Origin: Pholis gunnellus
Taxonomy: Eukaryota > Chordata > Actinopteri > Perciformes > Pholidae
Length of the DNA: 64,000 bases
Reading direction: 5' to 3'
Assembly: GCA_910591455.2 (NCBI GenBank)
Contig: OU342821.1
Span: forward strand, 9,424,280 to 9,488,279
In this document: piece after piece, positions 50,901 through 62,378 of the stretch
Layout of the letters: the number at the start of each line of letters is the position of its first letter
Numbering within the stretch: the stretch's first letter is position 1
Notes under the pieces: model-generated
Databases searched by the model: none
Seen by the model: only the letters and a program-made list of their open reading frames with translations
What the model was told of the DNA's origin: nothing
Made by a program: the position numbers and the translations under genes

Positions 50901-53900
50901 ATCCCTTTCTACTATCCCTGGGGTGTTTTATTTTGCCAGTCTGATCGAGCCTGTGCAGTCAGTTGGATCCAGCAGACAAGCCCCAGACAAAGAATCATAC
51001 GACTTTAATCTGGGATGAATTGTCATATTGGTTCTCTTCCAATCTGACAGTTTTACTGGAAAGGACGTGTTCCAGTTGGTGTGGATGTTATTCAATTCAC
51101 AGTTCATTATAATTCATCTGCAATCTCTTTTGGGATAATTGATGCCAGTGTCATGGACATTTTGAACATTATTCCGCCCTCAAACCTGATGTTCCTAATT
51201 TGTGTTAAATTCACAGGGGACATTTGCTCTGCCAAAAAAAAAAACCTTATTATTTAATTCCTGACTGACTGATGACTTGAATGACATTCCCACATAGGAT
51301 TTAGCACAGATGCCCTCCAAAAAGGTTTGATGGATGGCTCTTAGCTGTAATAATTCATTATGGATCCTTGTCAGGTGGGCGGGCATTTCAGAACATAATT
51401 GCTGTGCAGCTGTGCAGCCGACTCCACACTACATTCCGACTCAGAACCTATACACTTCTATACATCTCTCTTTTTAGTAGAAAGATGATGAAGCCATTTT
51501 AAATCATGCAACTGTGGAATAAGTTTTAGATGATATAATACTAACATCTTAATTAGCTTATATGCTCACAATCATTGAAAGATAATAAAAGACCTACAGG
51601 TTAAATTATATTAGATACAGAGAGACGATTTTCTTTTTTTACGAGATTGCATTTTTTGAAAGCGGAAAGCTCGGAACTAAAAAATGTTTTCAGCTTACAA
51701 GGGAAGATGAGGAGTGACTGTGCTGCTGTGAATAGAGTGAAAAGGTCACTTCTCTATAGGTGAGACAGGATAAATAACATTGCAATTCATCTCAGACAAG
51801 AGAGAGGCAAGTGGCTGAATGCCGGTGTTCATGACTGCACCTCAGCCTGAGGGTTTGGAAATGGGTGCCGGCAGCTGAGGTCTAAACTAGACACAAGCAG
51901 CCAGAGAGGAGAGAGGATGTAGTAGTAGTATCATCAGAGGGCATAAGAGCCGAGGCTATAGTGTTTGTATTACATGCATATACCGTTGGAATATATAGTT
52001 GGAAACAAGTACTTCCACTTGAGCCTCAAGTAAATACCTATTTTAGTACTCGTGTAATTTTACTGAAACGTAAAGGTGGTAACCTATATTTAAATTGTTA
52101 AATTAAACAGTGGCCATGATGATATTTGTCTCGTGTAATATTGTTGATCCCCCCCAGACTCAATTCAATGTAGACACAATGTCAGCCGGAAAAATAATAA
52201 CACATGCTCATAATAGTTTCCCTTACCTCATTCGAACTCAGGAAGCACGTACGGGGAAACTTCATCAACCCACTCTGACCCGCTGACCCCCAGAAAGTCT
52301 GCACAGTGCAGCTTATGGCCTTCAGCATGTTTAACAAGGAACGTGAGCTGTTTCCTTTGGTCAGGCTTTCTAATTAAGCACTGACACGGCTGTTAAACTC
52401 TCAGTGGTCCTGTCTGCCAGAGACCACAGCTGGTTGCAGAAAGCCTTGCCGTGGGACGTTGGTTTTCAGCTCACCTCGCTCAGTCACTGACACTGCAGTG
52501 CTGAGGATTCGTCAAGAAAAGTTATTACAACCATCATATTTTAACAGTGGGCAACAGGGGGCATTTATACAATAACAATATAAAGGGAGAGCGGCAGGGG
52601 AACTGGTCAATACAGCTGTCGTCCAATGGAAAAGGAAAAACAGAAAATTCTCACTCCCTGTAGAAAACACAGAGGGAGGCTAAGTGTCACAGCTCTGTTA
52701 TTGCTCTGCTGCAACATAGTTGGTGGGGGTTATGCTGTTATAGGCACACACATGGCCGGTTTGGTCAGAAGCCAGATCAAATGCACATTACTGCCATTAA
52801 GAGGAAAGCCAGCGGAGACATCATGCCTGCCAGTCAAAATGGAGCTCACGCAGGTTTGGCGACCTCGCTCTTTTGTTGAACGTGGAGTGGCTGGCCTGTA
52901 ATGTGCTGCTCTGTTGGGAAAGAAGACAAGAAGCCGTGACATAGAGGAGATGAAGTTCTGTCTCAAGGAAGAGAAAGGGTTGACGTTTCGCTTTAATCAT
53001 TCGTCAGCCGGAAGGAAGTCTATACGTTGATGCAATATTTAGGGCCAGAGATCAATGTGTGACGTGAACCCGTGGCCCCCGCAGGCCCCTTAGTGTTCCC
53101 TGTAGAGTTGTAATGGCCCTGATTAAGAGCCATTCCTCACCCATCACTCCAACAAGTTTGATCTGAATAGCACTCCCTGCAGAGGGAAGCAACCCCTCTC
53201 CTTTTATTAGGAGATATTAGATGTGACTGGGCTGTTCCACTGACTGGAAGCTCATTATAAAAAAAAAAAACTACATTACCTCAGCTAGCTGTCCTTAACC
53301 ACGTCTATTCGTGGAGCAGGCGGGGACAGAATATAAAAGCAGCATAAAGTCTTTGATAAAAATGTAAAAAAAAGCATTTCTTGAGCATTCCAAAAAAAGG
53401 TAGTTAGAATGCAAGGAGAGACCAGAGATCAGATCAGTGAATATGAGTATAGCCTTTAGAGCGAATGCAAATCGGGCAAGACCAAAGGATGGGATGTGCT
53501 CTGTGGGAATGACCTGCTCTCCCAAATGAATATTCTCAGAGCAAATCCTCACACACGAGCAGACATGCACAGACAATTCCAAAAATGGTCCCATTTAAAA
53601 CCTTTAGAGGAGAGAGACAATACCAACTCTCAGGCTTCAGGCTTGGTGGCCCATGGTCAGGCATTCAGCCTCAGTCATTAGAGGTCTTTTCCAATTAGTT
53701 GAGCTGTCTGCACATCCAGCGTCACGGTTATTCAGAGCCCATTGTTTAGACAGCCCGGCCCGCGTTCCAGAGTTTGGAGACTGAGAGGATGAATGTGAAG
53801 GAGTTCATGTTTTAGGGGAACAATGGCTACTCTACACCGAGTGGGGTCCAGAGACGCGGGGCCGTTTGCCTGTGAGAGCCGGTCAAGAGACTAAAACACA

Positions 53901-54689
53901 CACCAGCAGAGGATAAAAGTGGGCTAAAAACGGGAACGCTGCCGTTGCCGCATTCTCCCATAGTTTGATCGGCTTTCTTGCATGGGGAGGGAAAGAGAAG
54001 ATGGAGAAAGACAACAAAAAAAACCCTACCCCCGCTGAAAAAATAAGACTAAATTACTAGATCACATCTGGCTGAAACCATTAAAATAAAAACACACTGC
54101 AGCTATCCAGGATCCCATTTAGATGGATTGGGCTGTATATTCCTTTAGAATATAAAGGAGTGAAGACAGACAGAGAGTGACGGGAGGAGGCAGGGGAAAC
54201 CAGAGTTTGAAAAAAAAAAGATGACAAATGTTAGAAAAGCTGCTGAACTTGATGTGACAGAGAGGCGCTCATTCACAATGACAGCTAAAAGAACATACGT
54301 GTGGGACTAAAACCAATAGCTATCCAAGCTCTACACTGACTCATTTCTGTGTACAGAAAGCAGAAGTTTGGTAAGTGGTTTTAACACCACCGGGGAAGAC
54401 GAGACGTCTGAGTAGCTCCACTAAAAGGAGCGGAACAATTGAAGCATGCACTTGAAGGCACTCAGTTGGCTGTAAAATAGAAAGAAGGTACAGGGGAGAA
54501 AACAAGACAGAGCTCAACTCTGTCCATAGCTGTACAGTGACCTGCAGTACAGCGGCCAAAAGTCAATAATTGTAGTTTCATGCTCAACATTATCCCAAAA
54601 GACGATTTTATAGTAATAATCATATCAAAACCTTGGTGGATATATGATCATATTATTTCAAAGAGAGTACCTCTAAGCCTGTTGCGATA
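44941..54689. other. Long non-coding stretch, repeat-poor
   Basis: There is no gene I can support, few simple repeats and no recognised transposon over almost 10 kb. Blocks that look most like conserved non-coding DNA (high complexity, paired homeodomain/GATA/Sox-like words) are 45,790-46,020, 48,590-48,715, 49,200-49,545, 53,060-53,240 and 53,640-53,800. All frames are under 100 codons with no splice-supported structure. A fragment at 52,010-52,075 (agtacttccacttgagcctcaag) may be a small decayed repeat. Confidence 0.5.
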
Positions 54690-55240
54690 GTTCTCTGTTG
54701 GAGAAACGGTGGATTGTGCTGTGCCTCAGTATTGGGAGCTCAAGTATGTCGGGGTATGAGGATAAAATGGAGCCGTACGGTTCAGCGTGGCATCAGCGTT
54801 GTACCGGACCGTTGTGGTGAAGAGGGAGCTGAGCCGGACAGCAAAAAAAGCTCTCAATTTACCAGTCCAGTCAACATTCAGACCCTCACCTGTGGTCACG
54901 ATGAGCTTTTGGTAGTGAAATTAGCTTCCGCCGTAGGCTGGCATGGGCTCAGCCTTGGAGATAGGGTGAGGAGCTCAGACATCCGGAGGGGGCTCGGAGT
55001 AGAGCCGCTTGCTCCTTTGCATGGAAACGGTTCAGCTAAGGTGGTTCGGGCATCTGATTAGGGAACATCCAACTGAGGCCACGGGGTAGACCCAGACTAT
55101 ATCTCATCTGGCCTGTGAACGCCTCGGGGTTCCCCAGGAAGAGCTGGAAACCTTCTGGGGAGAGGAACGTCTGGAATAACCCTGCTTAGCCTGCCGCCCC
55201 TGCTATCCGGTCCCGGATGAATGGAAAAGATAATAGATGC
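54690..55240 (+). mobile_element. LINE 3' end (RT C-terminus and tail)
   Basis: On plus, the translation includes DRVRSSDIRRGLGVEP, and nucleotide phrases such as cgttgtggtgaagagggagctgagccg, ccctcacctgtggtcacgatgagctt and ggggttccccaggaagagctggaa match the C-terminal end of a common fish non-LTR retrotransposon. The relic ends near 55,200-55,240 with a ggatgaatggaaaagataa tail, the usual 3' end of this family. It is frameshifted and 5'-truncated, as expected of a retroposed copy. It probably belongs to the same broad family as the antisense relic at 43.6-44.9 kb, but the opposite orientation shows a separate insertion. Confidence 0.85.
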
Positions 55241-56673
55241 ATTATTTTCAAACTGACATAACATTGGTTTTTAACACTGTAGTATATTTACATAGAACTC
55301 TGATATTTCTGCAGGCAGCTGTGACAACACCTTTTCAACGTGGATTTGTTCGCTGGTATTTCTTAGAGGTAATTTGGCAAAGCGTGGAGGTGTGGGAATA
55401 GAGCCGAGGTGTTTTTAGAAAGAGGGCAGGTGAAGATGCCAAGGCAAGGTGTAAGGAGGGTGAGGCAGATGTCCTGGCAGCGTTACAGAGCCCCTTACTT
55501 TATATATCTGCTGGGAGACGGAGCAAAAAAAAACAATGGGGCCCCCTAAAATAACCTAAATGACTCATTGGAGCATTTTGTGATCTGGTTAAGAGTACGC
55601 AACTAAAGTGTCTTGAGTAAGGAGAGGAAAAGATCACCTCCGGGGGGAAAATATACTGTAGGACATATTTTCTGGAGCTGGTTGATGATGATGACGAGAT
55701 TCCAGGAAGTTAGAAATTGCCTACTTACATCCAAACATCATAGTTCTGGTGCATCATCGAATAATTATGTTATTTTTCTACAAAGCAAAACCATAAATAC
55801 ACAACTGAAGAGAGGGGTTTCTGGTATTTTTTTAGGATTTTTAGAATAATAATGTTCTTATTATTGCGTCTATCCCTTACTATACCGTATAGCACTGGTG
55901 TCATGTTCAATGCCACTGCAGCAGGAACATCAAGACAAATTCCTGTACATTTTCTGTACATTAAGCTGATTCTGACTAATGAGGTACAGTGTAAGCCTAA
56001 TGTAACACTAATGAGGGGTGCATTTTCTTTATGTCTTTCTCTCTCCCATATCTGTATAATGTCTCAACTTGTTTTTAGTCTCTACTCCCCCCCCCCCCCC
56101 CCCCCCCCACTCCCTCCCTACTGACTTTCTCTCTTTCCTTCGTGTCGTTATTTGTGACGAAAGAAATCGAAATCAATGCCACAACACGATGCCATGCATT
56201 TTCAGGTGGAATTAGGTGCCACTCTGCATCGCAATCATCTGTCCCTTCTGAAATCAGAGAGAAGATTGGTGCAGGAATGCAGCTTGCTCTCGGTCTAATG
56301 CTGTTTAGAATGATTGTTGTCTGCGTGTGGTATTGTGTGGTCTGGATAACAGATGGGGGTTGGGGCTTTAATGCAGTGGTGATGAGGGGTTTGTATCAGA
56401 TTTTCCTACTGTGGGAAACGTGTTTTCTGTGGAGACTGAGGCACTTTGTGGAAACACAAGCCTGCAGCAAGTAACTGTGGGGTCTTGTTAGGAGTCCACA
56501 TTGTCTGTCTGTTGGAAGAGTGAAATTATCAGTTCATCCATTTGACAAACTTGCAAAAGACACATGATTGTGGTCACTTTCATACACATTTCATACCACA
56601 TTAGTCGTTGTATGGCAGTTTGTTATGACCCTGCCATATACAGTACTAATATGTTACGACCTACATGTCTTAC
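55241..56673. other. Non-coding stretch
   Basis: No gene is supported. It holds a C22 run at 56087-56108 and a pyrimidine-rich approach to it. Confidence 0.55.
56087..56108. repeat. C22 homopolymer
   Basis: Twenty-two consecutive C, the second longest G/C run in the window. Confidence 0.97.
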
Positions 56674-57404
56674 CAGTGGTGTAAAGTAACTAAGTATATT
56701 TACTTAACCACTGTGCTTTTTGTACTTTTTTGTAAAGTACAATTTAGAGGTATTTTTACTTAACTTGAATATTTCCTTTTTATGCATATTGATACTTTTA
56801 CTCCAGTACAGTTCAGAGGAAAATATTGCACTTTTAACTCCTCTACATTTATCTAACAGCTGTTATATTTTAGGCCAACTGTACTATTGGGATTAAGAAT
56901 CTAAATAAAAACAAACATATAATACGCTTTTAAGATAAAATGCATCGGTAAAGATAAAACCAGTTCTTCCCCACCTTGTATTCAGTGTTTGTTTGAGGTT
57001 CCTTGTCATGTTGTCTATAAGGAGTTATTAGTTCCACCCAAAGTGATTTCCCCTCGAAAGATTAGAGAAAATCCCCCAAAAATGATTACAGATTTATTTA
57101 GCAAAACTTTGCTTTTGTTGTTGTTCCTCTCCCATGAATCCTGCAGATTTATCTTGGTACCTGTTGAGGTCTCCTGACCCTTAGGTTGGGAACCACTTGA
57201 CTAAACTAGCTAACATTAAGGCGTTGAAACTATAGCTCCACCTCGACCAGCTACAACAACAAAGCACTGGATGCATCAGTATCAGCAGTCTAATATGGTT
57301 TGAAAAAAATATGATACAATTCACAGACAGGATTTTGAATGCAGGACTGTATTTGCAATTGAGTATTTTTACATTACTGTATCGGTACGTTTACCGAAAT
57401 AAAT
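56674..57404 (+). mobile_element. Non-autonomous DNA element, interrupted
   Basis: It starts CAGTGGTGTAAAGTAACTAAG and continues with the (tac/tact)-rich wording (ttttgtacttttttgtaaagtac, cttttactccagtac, aactcctctacatttatct) of one of the commonest fish non-autonomous DNA transposons. After an interruption the same family resumes at about 57,225-57,300 (agctccacctcgaccagctacaac, gatgcatcagtat) and 57,335-57,404 (gaatgcaggactg, gagtatttttacatt, cggtacgtttaccgaaataaa). The expected right terminus (cttccaccactg) is missing, so the 3' end is truncated or decayed. Confidence 0.8.
56961..57199. mobile_element. Nested hAT-like element
   Basis: The left end CAGTTCTTCCCCACCTTG and the right end GGTTGGGAACCACTTG (CAAGTGGTTCCCAACC when reversed) are an imperfect inverted pair typical of fish non-autonomous hAT copies. 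The right-hand body (ttcctctcccatgaatc, gaggtctcctgaccc) matches that family too. It splits the outer element. No clear 8-bp target duplication can be read (GATAAAAC against ACTAAACT), so the exact ends may be off by a few bases. Confidence 0.6.
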
Positions 57405-60400
57405 GGCTTGTGCAGCATGTGGTCTTATATATAAAATAAGCATATTGTTGTATGATTTGTTCATATCACACCAGTTTTTCACAGCAGTATTGTAACAGAT
57501 TTTTTAATATGGAACAAAATAATATAAAAGAAAACTACAGCCCAAAAAAGGAATTTAAGAACAGGGGTTCATTGGATGGTAATCTTATTGCCAATTACAG
57601 CGCAGACTTCAAAGAAAGCACTGACAAAAACTGATGGTACCTTATAAGAAAAAATCCATACCATAACTTCATTCTGTAAGAAAATAAGAACCCGGGCAAA
57701 CTATCAGACTACTATATATTCATCTACAGCTTTGAATAACAGCAACTTTCAGCCGTGAAGAGACGACTCCCCTTCATCTTTTCCCTACAAGCATCATTAC
57801 CAACACCAGATATTCTCCACGGTACCCACTAGTATTCTCTCTGACTTCTGTGTCAGTGTCTTAACAGCGAATGGTATACTGATAACATTTTTCAATATCT
57901 AGTTCTTTTTTTTTTTTGCGACATATGGGGATTAAGTGTTGGTCAGCAAACACCTTGTAGCTCTGAGCTGCCTCACATAAGGGCAGCCTGGTCGGTGTCT
58001 GAATCGGATTCTTATTCACAGACTTAATTTAAACCACAAAAGGTCACACGCCGGCTGAACAAAATTAATCCTGTGCTTGGTTTCTTGCTCGGCTGTCAAT
58101 AGAATGTGGGCAAAGACTAGAAGAAACAAATCTCCATGTTTCTCTGGATGATTCTCAGAGATTCTCCTGCTCATCGACTCTGAACACTGTGTCACCTCTC
58201 TGAAAGTCGGACCTCTGCCAAAACCCACTGAAATGTAAATTCGGCCCAGAAAAAGCTGCTGACCGACTCGGCTCGCCCCAAAATTAATTTCACTAAAAGT
58301 CTGATTTTTCATTACTCTCCTTTTTTCTTTCAGGCTCGGATGTGACCCAGAGTTTAACTGACTTAGATTTTTACAAAGATTTGATGCTGCTCAGCGTTGG
58401 GTGTATGAAATAGACAACCCGTGTTTCTGTTATAATTACGGGACTATTACATGGTTACGATAACATTTCCATTTTAAAGTCATCTCATCCACGTTCAATT
58501 ATTACTGTGTGCTCATAGCAACAAGCTTAATGAGCAGCAGCAAGAGATGCAGCGGGTGCTTTCAGGACTTTTTTTTTTTCAATATGTGTTTGTTATTTTT
58601 CGAGAGCGTAGCTTGAATACGAACAAACATGAGAGGAGAAAAAAGAAAAAACGAGAAGTCATATTTAAATTGAATATGAAGCAGTTTACCTAGTATACAA
58701 ACTAAAAAGGAATAAACACAGGAAGCTGTTTTACATTGGACACAACACTTCCTCAGTCCTGACCCTGAAGAGATCGAACCCACCTGCTCTATCTTCACTA
58801 TACAATCTCAGTCTCTCAGTCGCTCAACCACTAATCATACGAGGATACAGAGTCCATTTTTGCTCACTAACAAAATTCACTTTCTTGCAATCACCATTCC
58901 ACACTGGCAGGAGATTAGGAATTTATGGCTCCAAGGATGGCTACGAGTGGATCAGGTTCCCGACGCTTCCCGAGAGCCTCCGGGAAACAATGAATGAACA
59001 AGTGTGTACTGCGTGACCAGAAAGTATGGGTCCAATTACTGATCGTCGAGCTATCGATGACAAACAGGTGAAGCATTATGGTCTTTGTTTTTTTGCCCGG
59101 GGTTTCACTGTGTTTGAAGGTTGTTCAGGACGGAAGCAGCCTGGAGTGCAGGGAAATAAAAGGCCCCGTTTTCTTCATTCATAATTACAATAATATAAAA
59201 TCCTATATATATTCTACCCAAAAGACGCCAGGATTGACCATCAGTCAATGATAAGACAGTAGAACACAGATATCTCTTTATAGTAAAGCTGCAAATATAA
59301 CATTACCTATCATAAATACTAGGACACTAAAACAGATTTGAGATAGGGCCAGTGCATTATTTCAGTCCATATCTTTTTGTTATACATAGCTGTATGGAAA
59401 GTACGACAACCGATTTCAACATCGTACCTCATTCACCACCAGTACATCATCATTTGAGGTATGCAGCGTGCACCTGGAGGATGACTCGTGGTCGGGAACA
59501 GCTCCAGTTTGCATTCAGCCCGCTGTGGAGGACAGACAAGAGAGTTGTAATGATATAACAATTGTCCTGTACAGCACCACTGGAGCCAAGATTAGATCAC
59601 AGGATTCACAGGACACGATTCAAGTTCTAGAAATGACACAGTGTAATCAGGTACATCAGTGATGACAGCCCTCCAAATTCCCTATTCAAAAGATAAGAAT
59701 AGGGTTTTTGACTGAGATTCTTGGCACACGCTCCTATTTTCCTGCATTGTGTCTATTTTCTGATTCTTCCATCTGAAAAAGAAGATCTGTTGACTTTCAG
59801 ATCCCAGGGGCTATTTCCCTGCTGCTGATGCAGGGAGACAGAGATGTGATGTGACTATATATATAAATGGAGTGACGACAGGTGTGTTTGTGAGTGTTGT
59901 ACTGTTTGTCACGCTGCTGGTATTGAAGTACATAATCGGCACAAACGTCTGCGTCTCTTCACATGTTTTAAGTGAATGATTTCTGCCAAATGTTATTTCA
60001 TTTCTGACAAATACAGTACAAATTGATTGCACACTCAAATCCTGCAATCTGGAGTCTTATTTGACACAACGCTCTGCTGGAATTCCTTATCAAGGAAAGA
60101 AAACATGTTATTTTTATGATAACCTTCACAGAAACCGGAATACTCTACAACACCACAGATCAGTGGATAATGGGACTTTTGCTTTTTGGTCCCAAAGTAA
60201 AGAAAGCAGAAAAACAACCCCTCTTTGTAATAACGAGGCAAATGTGACGTACCTCAAAGTAACGCAACAAACCACCCTAACAAGACACACTAAGTATTTG
60301 AAAGCCCCTCTGTGCTGTATTTGTTTATGTGATTATAGAATTTTCCAAATGATTCTGATGGCATAAGCTTTTTTTCGTTTTCGTTTTTTTCTCAAATGAG

Positions 60401-60557
60401 ACATTCCCGATGAAAAGAGGCGGTTTATTGAGGAGTTTTATCTCACCGTTCAGTTGGTCTAATACATTTTAAGATGTAAGAGAAAAAACAACAACAACAC
60501 GTACACCGGCAAAGTGGTGCAGAAGACTGGCCTCCAAATAGGAGGTTGATGAGGGAA

Positions 60558-60558
<1 letters not shown>
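57405..60558. other. Non-coding stretch
   Basis: No firm gene. A possible 208-bp exon lies at 59,443-59,650. A tRNA-like A/B-box pair lies on minus at about 58,760-58,835. A plus-strand frame of about 100 codons at 60,061-60,366 has no recognised domain. The remainder is ordinary AT-rich sequence. Confidence 0.5.
59443..59650 (+). other. Weak candidate internal exon
   Basis: A pyrimidine-rich acceptor (cctcattcaccaccag) precedes a 208-bp open stretch ending at AATCAG|GTACAT, with an in-frame stop four codons past the donor. The peptide contains four cysteines and a W-S-G-T-A-P-V-C stretch like the end of a sushi/CCP module, but the other sushi landmarks are missing. Open stretches this long are common by chance. 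It is given only because composition, Cys spacing and splice signals agree. Confidence 0.2.

Positions 60559-60588
<30 letters not shown>
60559..60588. repeat. G30 homopolymer
   Basis: Thirty consecutive G, the longest homopolymer of the window. Exact length may be an assembly estimate. Confidence 0.95.
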
Positions 60589-60591
<3 letters not shown>

Positions 60592-60834
60592 GAGTGGGCA
60601 CAGGTGACTGCTTTCGAATAAAACAAAAACTATTATAAAATACTTTATCCAAAAACCACTGGTCTAGATCACTATGTCAATAGTCACAGTGAGGCCAGAA
60701 CCGCACGCACGCTGAAGAAGCAGTGGAAAAACACAGTGTAGCACATTACAAGCATGTGCAGTTTGTGTGCAGGTGTGCATGCTTGTTAAAAAATATCACC
60801 CATGTTTTTGATTCAGGTGTGATCTTTCCGTCTG

Positions 60835-60870
60835 CCCCCCCCCCCCCCCCCGCGCCCCCCCTTCCCCCCG
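60835..60870. repeat. C17 and following C-runs
   Basis: Seventeen C, then GCG, C7, TT and C6. The cluster has i-motif potential on this strand and G-quadruplex potential on the other. Confidence 0.95.
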
Positions 60871-62309
60871 TCCCTCCTTCCCCTTATCCAACACACAAAG
60901 AAGAACTGCTGAGAGGACGACACAGAAAGAAACAAAGAGCGCTACACGAGAGCGCACACCAGAGAGCAGGTGAGTAAACAAACACAAAGCCGCTCTGAGC
61001 TGAAAGTGGCAGGCGGAGAATTACACCAAGACTCAAGCAGTCGATGTCCAATCTCATTCGTGGCATGGATGCCAAAACAAAGCGAGGTGCTCTCTTGCAC
61101 ATATCTGGTGAAGTTTCATCATCTCCACTGTGTCCATTTACAACATGCAGGTTTCGTGTGGAGCCATGTTCAGGCAGGCAGTCACTGTACACGACAAATT
61201 AAAGTCGGGCCCAAAAGAGTTGAGCAATAAAGCTGAGTCAATGGTTGACCTTAAACAGTTAGGCAGAGTTTTTATGAACCTTTATGATGACAAGACATTG
61301 ACACAATGCAGCAGGTCAACGCAGTCAATTAAATGGCCCTTTCAACTCAACCTGTCAGGGAGGAAGATGCAAGGCACCAGGGCTGAATGCATGAAGAGCA
61401 GTAAGGACAGTAAACACATTAACTTGGTCTAACGGGCCACGAAGCAGATTGCCTCCTCTGTTCAGTGTGAGCGGGACGGACTTCAAGGCAGCCACGATGG
61501 GGACTGCATCAAGTGAGGACTGAGGGCACATTTGTCCCTAACAAAGACATAGTGGCCTAATTAAGACCGGTGGGCACAAGGCAGAGAGGAATGTAAAAAG
61601 AATTCTGAGACGAGCAAGACAGAGGGTTTGTAAAATAAAGTAGAAAGACGGACACAAACACGGGGAACCTCTGCATCTGTCTCATCCTCGAGTCTGTTTG
61701 CCACTGGGACTTCTGCCAGTCTGCTCTCCTCCTTCTTACAACGTCTTAATTAGACCAATGTGTCTCTGTCTGGGTCTGTGGCCAAGGTGCCCTCACCCCG
61801 TGTGCAGTCCTCTAGTCGGCGGTCAGACCGCAATCTGTCAAATCCACTTCGGCGCCCCTCGCAATATATTCCTTTTTCCGTGCCCACACTATACGGCAGT
61901 ATTTCTCAAGCCGCGCACTGGAAATCACGAGGTAGATCAACACCATGTCACATCCCATCACGGTTCAGTCGCTTGAGGTAGATCCGTCGACTCTGCAGTA
62001 TAAGCTCAATACCTACCCACAAAAAAAGATCACAGTGAGGATTTAATCATCTTAATGTTCGGCTATGAAATCATAAACGTGGACTGTTATTATTTTTAAT
62101 AAACATCAATTGCATTTGGGAATGGAACCCTTTCTCTTCAACGCAACCTTTGTTCATTCCCCTCGCCATCTCCTCACTGTCTCACTGAATTACGATGCAT
62201 TCAGGTCCCGTAAAACAAACAAATCACTCTCCGTGCCCTCATGGTTCTCTCTAACTACTTGCCTGAGTCACTTTCCCCCTGCCCTGCAAGCTCTCCTGTT
62301 TCAATGTCT

Positions 62310-62310
<1 letters not shown>
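60871..62310. other. Non-coding stretch
   Basis: No gene is supported. Frames of 86-102 codons on both strands at 60,884-61,432 overlap one another and show no domain. Confidence 0.5.
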
Positions 62311-62360
<50 letters not shown>

Positions 62361-62378
62361 GCGCGCGCGGGCGCACAC
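62311..62378. repeat. (AC)n passing into (GC)n, Z-DNA-prone
   Basis: AC repeats at 62311-62356 run directly into GCACGCGCGCGCG. Purine and pyrimidine alternate without a break over 62311-62369 (59 bp), ending in alternating GC, the most Z-DNA-prone sequence known. Confidence 0.97.

Noticed and set aside
52010..52075. Similarity of agtacttcc...tcaagtaaatacc to the element at 56.7 kb
   Set aside because: Only short, scattered matches; not enough to call a copy.
58760..58835. Minus-strand tRNA-like pair (TGGTTGAGCGA and GGTTCGATC about 45 bp apart)
   Set aside because: Stems do not pair and no anticodon arm can be folded. It could be a tRNA-derived SINE remnant, but evidence is too thin for a feature.
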